Below are positions 1-9,100 of a stretch of DNA of 64,000 nucleotides, one piece after another (the stretch's first letter is position 1; each line of letters begins with the position of its first letter). Source of the stretch: Kitasatospora sp052076145 (GTDB lineage: Bacteria; Actinomycetota; Actinomycetes; Streptomycetales; Streptomycetaceae); contig NZ_CP197246.1 in NCBI RefSeq assembly GCF_052076145.1, positions 3,286,001 through 3,350,000 on the forward strand. Reading direction: 5' to 3'. The notes under the pieces were generated by a model. That model saw only the letters and a list, made by a program, of their open reading frames with translations, ran no database searches and was not told the origin of the DNA. Both the position numbers and the translations under genes were made by a program.

Positions 1-282
1 ACCCCCCTGATGAGTTCTTCGGTCCGCGTCGAGCCAGGTGGGCCGCGACGGACGGGAGCCATCATTCGTCATGCCCGGCTGCGGTGTCACCTCGGATTCG
101 AGCGAATCTTCGCGATACCCGAGTGACATCCGATACAGGGCGGGCGGGAGTGGTCGTCAACCGGTCGGCCGGTCCCCGGAAAACACCGTCGCGGGGGGCC
201 GGCTTGCGCAAAACTGCTCACTGCCAGAGAGGCGGAGCAGTACGAACCGCCTGCCCCCACGACGGAGAGCGGCCCCCACCCG
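1..282. other. Leading non-coding stretch upstream of the first gene
   Basis: No convincing gene is seen here. The open frames lack a ribosome binding site and have unusual composition. The stretch contains a short inverted repeat around 93-106 (GATTCG, spacer AGC, GAATC), which could be a regulator site, and it must hold the promoter of the rightward gene that starts at 283. The last bases before that gene carry a weak purine-rich stretch (gacggagag, about 260-268). Confidence 0.35.
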
Positions 283-2316
283 ATGACCTCAGACCCCGCC
301 CCGGTACCGGGGCCACGCCCGGAGAAGCCGCCGACGGCCCCCGCCGGACCGCCGGCTCCGGCAGGCGTCCCGTACGGGGCGCTCCAGGACCTCATCCGCT
401 CGCAGACCGGCACCCGCCGCGGCGACGCGACCGCCTACCTGCGGGCCGCCGCGCACCTCAACCCGGCCTACCGGGATGCGGTCGTCGAGGAGCTGGCGGA
501 GAACCCGCACCGCATCCCGCCGCCCTCCTTCGGCGTCGACCTGGTCGCGATCCTCAAGGAGTGTTTCGCAAACCGGCGTTGGGCCGTCATCCGGGCGCTC
601 GTGATGCTGGTGATCCCCTTCCTGTTCATCCCGGTCGACCGGACGGGTGCGATCGCGCCGCTCGCCGTGGTGCTGTACGTCCGCTTCTACCTTTTCCTCA
701 CCCGGCGGCTGACCCGGCTGCTGGAGCGGTTCGCGGCGCGACTCAGCGACCGGGTGGCCGCAGTGTGGGTGCGGCGGGCGTCCTCGCTGGTCTGGCTGGC
801 CGGCATCGGCTGGATCGTCGTCATCAACGGCTCCTACCTGGTCGGCCTCTGGGGTGAGGGCTTCCTCAGCAGCCAGCCCGACTGCCACTACGCGACCGCC
901 CCCGACGGCGGGTACGGCGCCTACAGCTGCAACGACGTCACCACCTTCAACAGCACCCCGCTCGCCGTGCTGCTCACCCTCGCGGGCTGGGCCGCCGTGG
1001 CCGGGTACGACCGCTACCGCCGCCTGCACATCCTGCACAGGCTCGCCACCGGCAGCGCCCCGGTCGCGGCCGACGGCGACGGCGCCCACGGCGAGCGCTA
1101 CCGGGAACTGCGGGCGCAGCAGAGCGACCCGGACGTCGTCTACAGCGACTTCGCACCGTTCGTCGGCGCGGGGGTGGAGGTCGACCACTGGTCGTTCCCG
1201 GTCGAGCTGGTGCCGCTGGCCGGCCCGGACGGCGACGGCGCGGGCAGCGGCGGCGCGGGCAGCGGCGGCGCGGGCAGCGGCGGCGCGGGCAGCGGCGGCG
1301 CGGGCAGCGGCGGCGCGGGCAGCGGCGGCAGCGGCGGCCCGCTCGCCAAGCGGCCGAAGCCGCCGACCGGGTTCACCACGGCGGAGCTGCACGCGCACAT
1401 CCGCACCGAACTGCTCCGGCTGGGCGCCGTCGGGCCGGGCCCGGCCTACCCGGGGGACCGGCTGCACGGCATCCGGGTCGACGACTACGTGTTCAAGCGC
1501 GGCATGCGGGTCGGGCCGTCCACCGACTGGAGCGGCAGCGGGCCGGCCAGTGCGTTCGCCCAACTGGAGCCGTTCGCCAAGCCGTTGGCGGCCCAGCTGT
1601 TCGGCCTCCCGGCCGGGTCGCCGCCGCCGTCGAGCTGGTGGGCGGACAGCCTCGACCTCGCCGCCGAGGAGCAGCTGCGGCACTACCTGGCCGCCCGGGT
1701 GGAGAGCTGGAACGGCGAGGTGGTGCTCACCGTCTTCACCAGGGTGCAGGTGCAGGGCGGCCTGCTCTTCCTGGAGAACCGAGCCTTCCTGCTGCCGCCG
1801 ATCGACCGCGCGTACCACGCGATCGACCTCGTCCGGCCGCCGACGGGCGTCGGCGACTGGATCGCCCTGGCGGGCCGCTCGCTGCTCGCGACCGTCCCGC
1901 TCGCGAGCTCCGCGCTGCCCGATCTGTACGTCGCGGTACGGACGGCCGTCCGGACGGCGCGGGCGCGGAGCTGGTACGACTGGATGTGCCGCAAGGACCA
2001 GCCCGTCGACCACGGACCGCGCTGCTCGGCACGGGAGTTGGGGGCCGAGTCGGAGTACCACCAGCTCTTCCAGGAGATGGACGCGCACCGCTTCCTGCAG
2101 AGCATCGAGACCCGCACGCTCACGGCTGTGCGCGGCTTCCTGCGGGAGCACGGCTACCGCACCGACGCGTACGAGGCCCACCTGACGACCGTCGTGAACA
2201 ACGGCATCCAGGTCAACGGGAACGTCAACGGGGTCGTCCAGAGCGGCGCCAACGCCAGGGCGAGCTACCAGCAGGTCGCGACCCCGCAGGCCAGGATAGG
2301 AACTCAGGGAAACTGA
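283..2316 (+). CDS. Membrane protein with GAGSG repeat and C-terminal amyloid-like motif, function unknown
   Basis: I do not recognise a named family for the 677-residue body. It has a proline-rich N-terminus, then four likely membrane segments (about residues 100-117, 123-139, 167-190, 226-242). A soluble region is interrupted by six GAGSG units (about 319-348). The last 40 residues carry GIQVNGNVNGVVQSGANARA (about 641-660). That sequence resembles bacterial amyloid signalling (BASS) or RHIM-like motifs, which pair effectors with receptors. The next gene, 34 bp downstream, has the same pattern at its N-terminus. By analogy the membrane part could be an effector or a membrane anchor. The motif match is read directly; the amyloid role is inference from family knowledge. 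Confidence 0.75.
   Translation: MTSDPAPVPGPRPEKPPTAPAGPPAPAGVPYGALQDLIRSQTGTRRGDATAYLRAAAHLNPAYRDAVVEELAENPHRIPPPSFGVDLVAILKECFANRRWAVIRALVMLVIPFLFIPVDRTGAIAPLAVVLYVRFYLFLTRRLTRLLERFAARLSDRVAAVWVRRASSLVWLAGIGWIVVINGSYLVGLWGEGFLSSQPDCHYATAPDGGYGAYSCNDVTTFNSTPLAVLLTLAGWAAVAGYDRYRRLHILHRLATGSAPVAADGDGAHGERYRELRAQQSDPDVVYSDFAPFVGAGVEVDHWSFPVELVPLAGPDGDGAGSGGAGSGGAGSGGAGSGGAGSGGAGSGGSGGPLAKRPKPPTGFTTAELHAHIRTELLRLGAVGPGPAYPGDRLHGIRVDDYVFKRGMRVGPSTDWSGSGPASAFAQLEPFAKPLAAQLFGLPAGSPPPSSWWADSLDLAAEEQLRHYLAARVESWNGEVVLTVFTRVQVQGGLLFLENRAFLLPPIDRAYHAIDLVRPPTGVGDWIALAGRSLLATVPLASSALPDLYVAVRTAVRTARARSWYDWMCRKDQPVDHGPRCSARELGAESEYHQLFQEMDAHRFLQSIETRTLTAVRGFLREHGYRTDAYEAHLTTVVNNGIQVNGNVNGVVQSGANARASYQQVATPQARIGTQGN
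1237..1326 (+). repeat. Six tandem 15-bp units encoding GAGSG
   Basis: The 15-bp unit GGCGCGGGCAGCGGC is repeated six times in frame inside the membrane protein gene, followed by a degenerate GSGG copy. It encodes a flexible Gly/Ala/Ser linker between the membrane part and the C-terminal soluble part. The copies look almost identical at DNA level, so copy number probably varies between strains. Confidence 0.9.
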
Positions 2317-2350
2317 CGGCCAGTTGAAGGCCAATTGAGGAGGGGATGGT

Positions 2351-2725
2351 ATGTCGGAGGAGAACGACACCGGCGGCATCCACATCGCCGGGTCGGTGAC
2401 AGGCATCGTGCAGAGCGGCAGCCACGCCAGTGCGGTGTTCACCGCCGGGCCTTCGGCCGAGCCGGCGCAGGCCGCCGACCAGCTGCTGGCGGCGGTGGAG
2501 GCACTGCGGGCGGAGTTGCGCTCGCTGCGGGCCGCCGAGCCGGAGGCCGTACCGGAGTTCGCCGCCGAGGTGGCGGAGGCCGAGCTCGACGGCCTGGCCG
2601 AGCCCGAGCGGGAGCCGGGCCGCATCCGGCGCTCGGTGTTCGCGGTCGCCGGGGCACTCGGCTCCGTCGCCGGGCTGGCCGAGGCGGTCGACCGGCTCCG
2701 CCAGGCTGCGGCGCCCTGGTTCTGA
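2351..2725 (+). CDS. Small partner protein sharing the N-terminal VQSG motif
   Basis: This 124-residue protein starts after a strong ribosome binding site (AGGAGGGG) and lies 34 bp after the membrane protein gene, so the two are probably co-transcribed. Residues 9-30 read GIHIAGSVTGIVQSG followed by SHASAVF. These match the last residues of the upstream protein at the G-I-x-V/I-x-G-x-V-x-G-V/I-V-Q-S-G positions. The remainder is an Ala/Glu/Leu-rich helix (about 38-90) that could form a coiled coil, then a mildly hydrophobic segment (about 96-112). No enzymatic motif is visible. A signalling or oligomerisation partner of the upstream protein is the best inference. Confidence 0.75.
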   Translation: MSEENDTGGIHIAGSVTGIVQSGSHASAVFTAGPSAEPAQAADQLLAAVEALRAELRSLRAAEPEAVPEFAAEVAEAELDGLAEPEREPGRIRRSVFAVAGALGSVAGLAEAVDRLRQAAAPWF

Positions 2726-2740
2726 CCGGTTCTGACCGCA

Positions 2741-2775
2741 GGGCAGCTCCGGGGGGCGTACCCCCGGAGCTGCCC
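2741..2775. terminator. Hairpin between convergent genes
   Basis: GGGCAGCTCCGGGGG pairs with CCCCCGGAGCTGCCC across a short loop. It lies between the end of the rightward pair (2725) and the end of the leftward lipoprotein gene (2794), so it can serve both directions. Confidence 0.8.
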
Positions 2776-2793
2776 TGAGCTGCGCCCCGAAGG

Positions 2794-3462
2794 TCAGGGG
2801 CTGTAGAGCTCGGTGAGGCCGGTGACCCTGCCGGAGGCGTCCAGGGCGATGTCGTACGTCTTGCCGGAGGCGCAGCTCGGGGTGTCCGAGTCGCCGTCCA
2901 GGCACTTGCCGATGTGGTCGATCAGCTTGGCGAGGGTGACGGTCTGGTTGTGCTCCGGCCCGGCCAGCTCCGCCTTGGCGTTGGCGGCGATGGTGTACGT
3001 CTTCTCGGGGCCCTTCGGCCAGTAGCCGTAGTCGGGGGCCGGGCTGGTGCAGTCGAAGACGCCGTCCTGGGCGATGAGCTTGGTCAGGGTGGCGTGCTTG
3101 GAGGCGACGACCACCTTGTGACCGGCGGCGACGGGCTTGTCCGGCTTGCAGGTGGGGGCGCCCGGCTTGATCGGGGCGGTGGAGGACACGGCCGGGTTGG
3201 ACGCTCCGGTGCCCGGGGTGCCGGCGGCCGGGGTGCCGGTCGCCGCGTCGGCACCGGGGGTGGCGGTGCTGCCTGCGGCCGGGTCGGAGGCGGCCGGTGC
3301 GGTGGCCGGGGCCGTCGCGGTCTGCGGAGCAGCCTGCGAGGCGGCCTGGCCGGTCGTGCCCGAAGCCTTGGGGCCGCAGCCGGTGAGGGCCAGGGCGGCG
3401 GCCGCGAGCCCGGCGGCGGCGCAGAGAACTCGACGTGATGACAAGGTGGTTGGTCCCCCCAT
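2794..3462 (-). CDS. Secreted lipoprotein, function unknown
   Basis: The 222-residue protein starts with a twin-Arg/hydrophobic signal sequence ending in the lipobox LTGC, so Cys29 would be lipidated and the protein anchored outside the membrane. Residues 30-95 are a long Ala/Thr/Pro linker. The C-terminal half (about 100-222) contains four Cys residues that could form disulfides and reads like a small globular domain. No catalytic motif is recognised. It lies downstream of the NlpC/P60 and WXG100-type genes on the same strand, but a hairpin separates it from them. Confidence 0.8.
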   Translation of the reverse strand: MGGPTTLSSRRVLCAAAGLAAAALALTGCGPKASGTTGQAASQAAPQTATAPATAPAASDPAAGSTATPGADAATGTPAAGTPGTGASNPAVSSTAPIKPGAPTCKPDKPVAAGHKVVVASKHATLTKLIAQDGVFDCTSPAPDYGYWPKGPEKTYTIAANAKAELAGPEHNQTVTLAKLIDHIGKCLDGDSDTPSCASGKTYDIALDASGRVTGLTELYSP

Positions 3463-3501
3463 GGTGGCGCTTGCGCGGTTCCTCGACTGACGGTCGGACA
3501 G

Positions 3502-3537
3502 CCTACCGACCGCCGCTCACGGGCGACGGCCGGTAGG
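3502..3537 (-). terminator. Hairpin between NlpC/P60 gene and lipoprotein gene
   Basis: CCTACCGaCCG and CGGcCGGTAGG form an inverted repeat in the gap between the leftward NlpC/P60 gene (ends 3546) and the lipoprotein gene (starts 3462). It probably terminates the upstream transcript. No T-run follows, as is common in this group. Confidence 0.55.
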
Positions 3538-3545
3538 CGGGAGCG

Positions 3546-4688
3546 CTACTCGACGCCGTTCTTGCGGATCGGCTTGTACGGGCCGGTGCCCGGGTACGGG
3601 TAGTCCAGCTCGTGCGAGACGCAGCCGTGGCTGCCGCTGTCCTCGATGCAGATGAAGCGGGTGTGCTCGGCGTTGGCCCAGCCGCCGAAGAGCACCACGT
3701 GCTCGTGCTTGGGCGTGTTGCAGACCAGCGCGTCGCCGGGCTTGAGCTCGTCCTTGCTGATGTGGTGCGAGACCGACGAGCTCTCCAGGTCCCAGGTGTT
3801 CAGGCCGCCGGACGAGCCCGGCGGGATGCCCCAGGCCGCCGAGACCAGGCCCGAGCAGTCGACCCGGTAGCCGTTGGTGATCGCGCCCTGGCTGTAGCCG
3901 AGCTTGTGCTCGGCGCGCTCCAGCCCGCGTTCGACGATCGCCTTGCGCTCGGGGTCGAGGCCGTCGAGCTTCGGCTGGTCCTTCACGCCGTCGCCGTGGC
4001 CGTTGGTGGGGTGCGCGTGATCGCTCCACGCGTCCCAGCTGTGGCCGACGGTGAGGTGGGTGTCCCAGTTGCCGGTGCTGTGGTCCTTCAGGTTCGGGCC
4101 GTCGAACTTGCCGCCGGGGCCGCCCGCGTCGCCGGTGCCGGAGCCGGAGCCGCCGCCACCGCTGGTCCCGCCACCACCGCCGCCACCACTGCCGCCACCG
4201 TGGCCGCCGCCGTGGCCACCCTGGGAGCCGCCGCCACCGCCGCCCTTCGAACCGCCACCGCCACCGCCACCGCCACCGCCGTCACCCGGCGCCGGGGGCT
4301 TGGGAGAGGGCGGGGGCTGCTGCTCCTTCTGCTTCTTCAGGTCTTCGAGGATCTTGCGCTCGATCTCCTCGTACTCCTTGGCGACGCCCTTGAGCTTCTC
4401 GGCGTCCTCGCCCAGCTCCTTGGCGAGCTGCTCCTTGGTGCTCTTGAGCGCCTCCGCGCGGGCGCGGATCTCGGCGACGTCCTTGGTCACCCGGTTCGCG
4501 ATGATGCCGAAGCCGAGCAGGCCCGAGGGGATGCCGGCGAACAGGTCGGTGGTGGCCGCCTTCGCGATCACCGCCTCGATCTGGCCCATCTTCTCGGTCA
4601 TGTCGGACATCTGCTGGTTGAGGCGCTGCCAGTCCTGCTGGATCTTGGCCAACTCGCCCATCTGATAACCGAACTGGTCACCAGCCAT
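3546..4688 (-). CDS. NlpC/P60-type peptidase with N-terminal helical domain
   Basis: The 380-residue protein has three parts. Residues 1-125 are helical and coiled-coil-like with W20, resembling long T7SS/WXG-type N-termini. Residues 130-190 are a Pro/Gly-rich linker. The C-terminal domain (about 245-380) carries the NlpC/P60 signature YRVDCSGLVSAAW with Cys278 as likely nucleophile and His330 in HVVLFGGW. NlpC/P60 domains are usually cell-wall amidases or endopeptidases. No Sec signal peptide is present. With the WXG100-type gene 63 bp upstream, export through an ESX/type VII system and a role in wall remodelling or toxicity are plausible. No secretion core genes lie in this window. Confidence 0.8.
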   Translation of the reverse strand: MAGDQFGYQMGELAKIQQDWQRLNQQMSDMTEKMGQIEAVIAKAATTDLFAGIPSGLLGFGIIANRVTKDVAEIRARAEALKSTKEQLAKELGEDAEKLKGVAKEYEEIERKILEDLKKQKEQQPPPSPKPPAPGDGGGGGGGGGGSKGGGGGGSQGGHGGGHGGGSGGGGGGGTSGGGGSGSGTGDAGGPGGKFDGPNLKDHSTGNWDTHLTVGHSWDAWSDHAHPTNGHGDGVKDQPKLDGLDPERKAIVERGLERAEHKLGYSQGAITNGYRVDCSGLVSAAWGIPPGSSGGLNTWDLESSSVSHHISKDELKPGDALVCNTPKHEHVVLFGGWANAEHTRFICIEDSGSHGCVSHELDYPYPGTGPYKPIRKNGVE

Positions 4689-4751
4689 ACGGCTCTCTCC
4701 CCGTGGTCGTCGTCATAGCGGTCGGAAGCTTGTCGGGAGCTCGTCGGAAGC

Positions 4752-5096
4752 TCAGTAGACGTGCGCGAGCTGTGTGACGGCCTTGCTCAGCCCGTGCAGC
4801 TCGTCGGAGACCCCGGCCAGCTCGCGGACCCGCCCCTGCGCGTGCCCGACGAACGCGTCGGAGGCCGGGCCGTGCCAGGTGAGGTGCGAGAGGGCGGAGT
4901 TGATCTCCTGGGACAGCTGCTCGACCTGCTTGCCCATCGCGTCCAGCTCGGCGGCGAGCTTCTCCAGCTCGGCGTCGGAGTTCCCGAACATCTTGCCGAG
5001 CGCCCAGTGGGCCACCTCGCTCGGCACCAGGACGACGTCCTCGACGCCGTGGACGATCCCCTTGCCGATGCCTTCGAGCGTGCTCAGGAAGCCCAT
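4752..5096 (-). CDS. WXG100-type (ESAT-6-like) protein
   Basis: The 114-residue protein is mostly helical, with a W-x-G turn (LTWHGPASDAF, about residues 73-83) between two predicted helices and no signal peptide. This is the hallmark of WXG100 proteins, secreted as helical hairpins by type VII systems. It heads a leftward pair with the NlpC/P60 gene, suggesting that the two are exported together or form a complex. Its N-terminus (about 1-40) is longer than in minimal WXG100 proteins. Confidence 0.75.
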   Translation of the reverse strand: MGFLSTLEGIGKGIVHGVEDVVLVPSEVAHWALGKMFGNSDAELEKLAAELDAMGKQVEQLSQEINSALSHLTWHGPASDAFVGHAQGRVRELAGVSDELHGLSKAVTQLAHVY

Positions 5097-5159
5097 GGCT
5101 GTTCCCCCATTCCCCCGTAAGAACTGGCTGATAATCAGTCAAAAGGCTAGCGGACCCTC

Positions 5160-5969
5160 TCACCCCTGAGGAGACCTGCCGTACGCGAGCAGTGCCAGAC
5201 CGGGCACGGACAGCAGCCCGTCGGCCTCCACGCACTCCCCCGCCAGCCGGTCGTACTCCCGCTTGACCGCCGCGATCACCCCGGCCGGCTGGCTCGTCAC
5301 CACCAGCCCGAGATTGGCCACCCCGGCCGCCACCCCGGCCCACCACAGCTCCGGATCCACGCGGTGCACCAGCCGGATCTCCCGGCACCCGGCCCCGGCC
5401 CACCCCGCCCCGGCCGCCAGCGCCCCGAAGCCCGCCGCCGTCCGCTCGAAGTTCAGCTCGGCCGGCACTCGCGGCAGCACCGGCCACTGCACCTCCGCCG
5501 CCAGCGCCCGGCCGAACAGTTCCATCGAGCCGTTCCCCTCGTCCGCCCAGATCGTCGCCGCCAGCCACCCGCCGGGCCGCGCCACCCGGCGCAGCTCCGC
5601 GAGCGCGGCGGCCGGGCGCCCGACGTGGTTGACCACGAAGTTGCCCACCACGGCGTCGTACGCCCCGTCCGCGAACGGCAGCTCCGGCAGCAGGGCCACC
5701 CGGACGTCCGCCCCGGGCAGCGCGGCGGCGGCCAGCGCGGCCATCCCGGGGTCGGCGTCCACCGCCGTCACCACCGCACCAAGCCCGGCCGCCGCCACGG
5801 CCGCCGTCCCCGGGCCCGTCCCGACATCCAGCACCCGCACCCCCGGGCCGACCCGCGCGGCGTCCAGCAACGCCGGCACGGTGTGCGCGCACAGCTCCGC
5901 GAAGCTCTGCCGGTAGGCCTGGGCCCGGCCCGCCCACAGCCGCCGCTCGTGCTCGTCGAACTCACCCAC
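5160..5969 (-). CDS. Class I SAM-dependent methyltransferase
   Basis: A GTG start at 5969, preceded by GAGGGG, gives 269 residues beginning MGEFDEHERRLW. Residues 46-55 (VLDVGTGPGT) are the SAM-binding motif I. VVTAVDADPGM and a later motif near ALLPELPFADGAYDAVV fit a methyltransferase 11 type fold. The substrate cannot be told. It is divergent from hrpA (gap about 150 bp) and has no obvious pathway partner, so it is probably a stand-alone small-molecule methyltransferase. Confidence 0.85.
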   Translation of the reverse strand: MGEFDEHERRLWAGRAQAYRQSFAELCAHTVPALLDAARVGPGVRVLDVGTGPGTAAVAAAGLGAVVTAVDADPGMAALAAAALPGADVRVALLPELPFADGAYDAVVGNFVVNHVGRPAAALAELRRVARPGGWLAATIWADEGNGSMELFGRALAAEVQWPVLPRVPAELNFERTAAGFGALAAGAGWAGAGCREIRLVHRVDPELWWAGVAAGVANLGLVVTSQPAGVIAAVKREYDRLAGECVEADGLLSVPGLALLAYGRSPQG

Positions 5970-6119
5970 GATGAAGTCCCCCTCGGTCCTGGGCACCCCT
6001 GAGACACCCCGCGACGCACCGTAACAACCGGCCGATCCCGACCGGCGGGCGGTCTGTGACACTGGAGGGGCTCGAAAACCGAGGTGCGCCTGCCCGTGCC
6101 TCCTTGCGAACCTAGAGGG

Positions 6120-9100
6120 ATGTCCGCAGTGAGTTCTCCCGAAGTCCAGCCCGCCGATGCACCCACCGTCGGGGGGCTGGCCGCGCGTCTGCCCGGCCTG
6201 ATGCTGCGCGACCAGCAGCGGATCGGGCGGCGGTTGGACGGCGCGCGGCGGGTCCGGGGGCCCGGGGCGCAGGCGAAGATCGCCCGAGAGCTGTCGGCCG
6301 ACATCGACCGGGCCGAGCTGCGGGTGGAGCAGCGCCGGGCCGCCGTGCCGGAGATCCGGTACCCGGCGGAGCTGCCGGTCAGCCAGAAGAAGGACGACAT
6401 CCTGGCCGCGATCCGCGACCACCAGGTGGTGATCGTCGCGGGCGAGACCGGCTCCGGCAAGACGACGCAGATCCCGAAGATCTGTCTGGAGCTCGGCCGA
6501 GGGGTCCAGGGCCTGATCGGCCACACCCAGCCCCGCCGGATCGCGGCCCGCACGGTCGCCGACCGCGTCGCCGAGGAGCTGAGGACCCCGCTCGGCGAGG
6601 CCGTCGGCTGGAAGGTCCGCTTCACCGACCAGGTCGGCCCGGACACGCTGGTCAAGCTGATGACGGACGGCATCCTGCTGGCCGAGATCCAGACCGACCG
6701 CGAGCTGCGCCAGTACGACACCCTGATCATCGACGAGGCGCACGAGCGCAGCCTCAACATCGACTTCATCCTCGGGTACGTCAAGCAGCTGCTGCCCCGC
6801 CGCCCCGATCTCAAGGTCGTCATCACCTCGGCGACGATCGACCCGGAGCGCTTCGCCAAGCACTTCCATGACGCCCCGATCATCGAGGTCTCCGGCCGCA
6901 CCTACCCGGTCGAGGTCCGCTACCGGCCCCTCGTCGAGGACGGCGACGAGACCGAGGAGGTCGACCGGGACCGCGACCAGGTGCAGGCGATCTGCGAGGC
7001 CGCCCAGGAGCTCCAGGCCGAGGGGCCGGGCGACATCCTGGTCTTCCTCTCCGGCGAGCGGGAGATCCGCGACACCGCCGACGCGCTGGACAAGCTCAAG
7101 CTGAAGTTCACCGAGATCCTGCCGCTCTACGCCCGGCTCAGCTCGGCCGAGCAGCACCGGGTCTTCCAGCGCTCGAACAGCCGCCGGATCGTGCTGGCGA
7201 CCAACGTCGCGGAGACCTCCCTCACCGTCCCGGGCATCAAGTACGTGATCGACCCGGGCACCGCGCGGATCTCCCGCTACAGCCACCGCACCAAGGTGCA
7301 GCGCCTGCCGATCGAGGCGGTCAGCCAGGCCAGCGCCAACCAGCGCAAGGGCCGCTGCGGCCGCACCTCGGACGGCATCTGCATCCGGCTGTACTCGGAG
7401 GAGGACTTCCTCTCCCGCCCCGAGTTCACCGACCCGGAGATCCTGCGGACCAACCTGGCCTCCGTCATCCTCCAGATGACGGCCGCCGGGCTCGGCGACA
7501 TCGCCGCCTTCCCCTTCCTCGACCCGCCGGACTCGCGCAACATCAAGGACGGCGTCAACCTCCTGCACGAGCTGGGCGCCCTCGACCCGGCCGAGAAGGA
7601 CCTCCGCAAGCGCCTCACCCCGCTCGGCCGCCAGCTGGCCCAGCTGCCGGTCGACCCCCGGATGGCCCGGATGGTCATCGAGGCCGACAAGAACGGCTGC
7701 GTCCGCGACGTCATGGTGATCGCCGCCGCGCTCTCCATCCAGGACCCGCGTGAGCGCCCGGCCGAGAAGCGCCAGGCCGCCGACGACCGGCACCGCCGCT
7801 TCAACTCCGAGACCTCCGACTTCATGGCCTACCTGGCGATGTGGCGGTACGTGAAGGAGCAGCAGCAGGAGCTCTCCTCCTCGGCCTTCCGCCGGATGTG
7901 CAAGTCCGACTACCTGAACTACCTGCGGATACGCGAGTGGCAGGACATCTACCACCAGCTGCGCACGGTCGCGAAGCAGCTCGGCGTGACAGTCGAGGAG
8001 CCGCACCCGGACGCCGAGCCGGACAGCGACCGGATCCACCAGTCGCTGCTCGCCGGGCTGCTCTCGCACCTGGGCCTGTACGACGTGGAGAAGCGCGAGT
8101 ACGGCGGTGCGCGCGGCGCCCGCTTCGCGGTCTTCCCGGGCTCGGGGCTGTTCAAGAAGCCGCCGCGCTGGGTGATGTCGGCGGAGCTGGTGGAGACCTC
8201 GCGCCTCTGGGCGCGGATCAACGCCAAGATCGAGCCGGAGTGGGTCGAGCCGCTCGCCGGGCACCTGATCAAGAAGAGCTACAGCGAGCCGCACTGGGAG
8301 AAGAAGGCCGGCGCGGTGCTGGCGTACGAGAAGGTGACCCTGTACGGGATGCCGGTCGTCGCCCAGCGCAAGGTCAACTTCGGCCGGATCGACCCGGAGC
8401 TCTGCCGCGAGCTGTTCATCCGCAACGCGCTGGTGGAAGGCGACTGGGAGACGCACCACAAGTTCTTCGCGGAGAACCGCAAGCTGCTCTCCGAGGTGGA
8501 GGAGCTGGAGAACCGGGCCCGCCGCCGCGACCTGATGGTGGACGACCAGACGCTCTTCGACTTCTACGACAGCCGGCTGCCGGAGGAGATCGTCTCCACC
8601 CGGCACTTCGACTCCTGGTGGAAGAAGGAGCGGCACGAACAGCCGGACCTGCTGAACTTCGAGAAGTCGATGCTGATGAACGACGTCGCCGACGGCGTCA
8701 CGGAGGCCGACTACCCGGACTACTGGCAGCAGGGCAAGCTGCGCTTCAAGCTGACGTACCAGTTCGAGCCGGGCAGCGACGCGGACGGCGTGACCGTCCA
8801 CATCCCGCTGCCGGTGCTCAACCAGGTCACCCCCGAGGGCTTCGACTGGCAGATCCCGGGGCTGCGGGCCGATCTGGTGACGGCGTACATCCGCTCGCTG
8901 CCGAAGGCGATCCGCCGCAACTTCGTCCCGGCCCCCGACTTCGCCGCCGCCGCGCTGCGCCAGGTGAAGGACCGTCAGGAGCCTCTCCTGCCGACACTGG
9001 AGCACATCCTCAAGCGGATGACGGCGATCAGCATCCCACCGGAGGCCTGGGACGACGAGCGGGTGCCGGACCACCTGCGGGTGACCTTCCGGGTGGTGGA

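Noticed and set aside
1237..1326. Tandem repeat as a CRISPR or satellite-like non-coding element
   Set aside because: The 15-bp unit keeps the reading frame and encodes a Gly/Ser linker inside a supported gene; there are no spacers.
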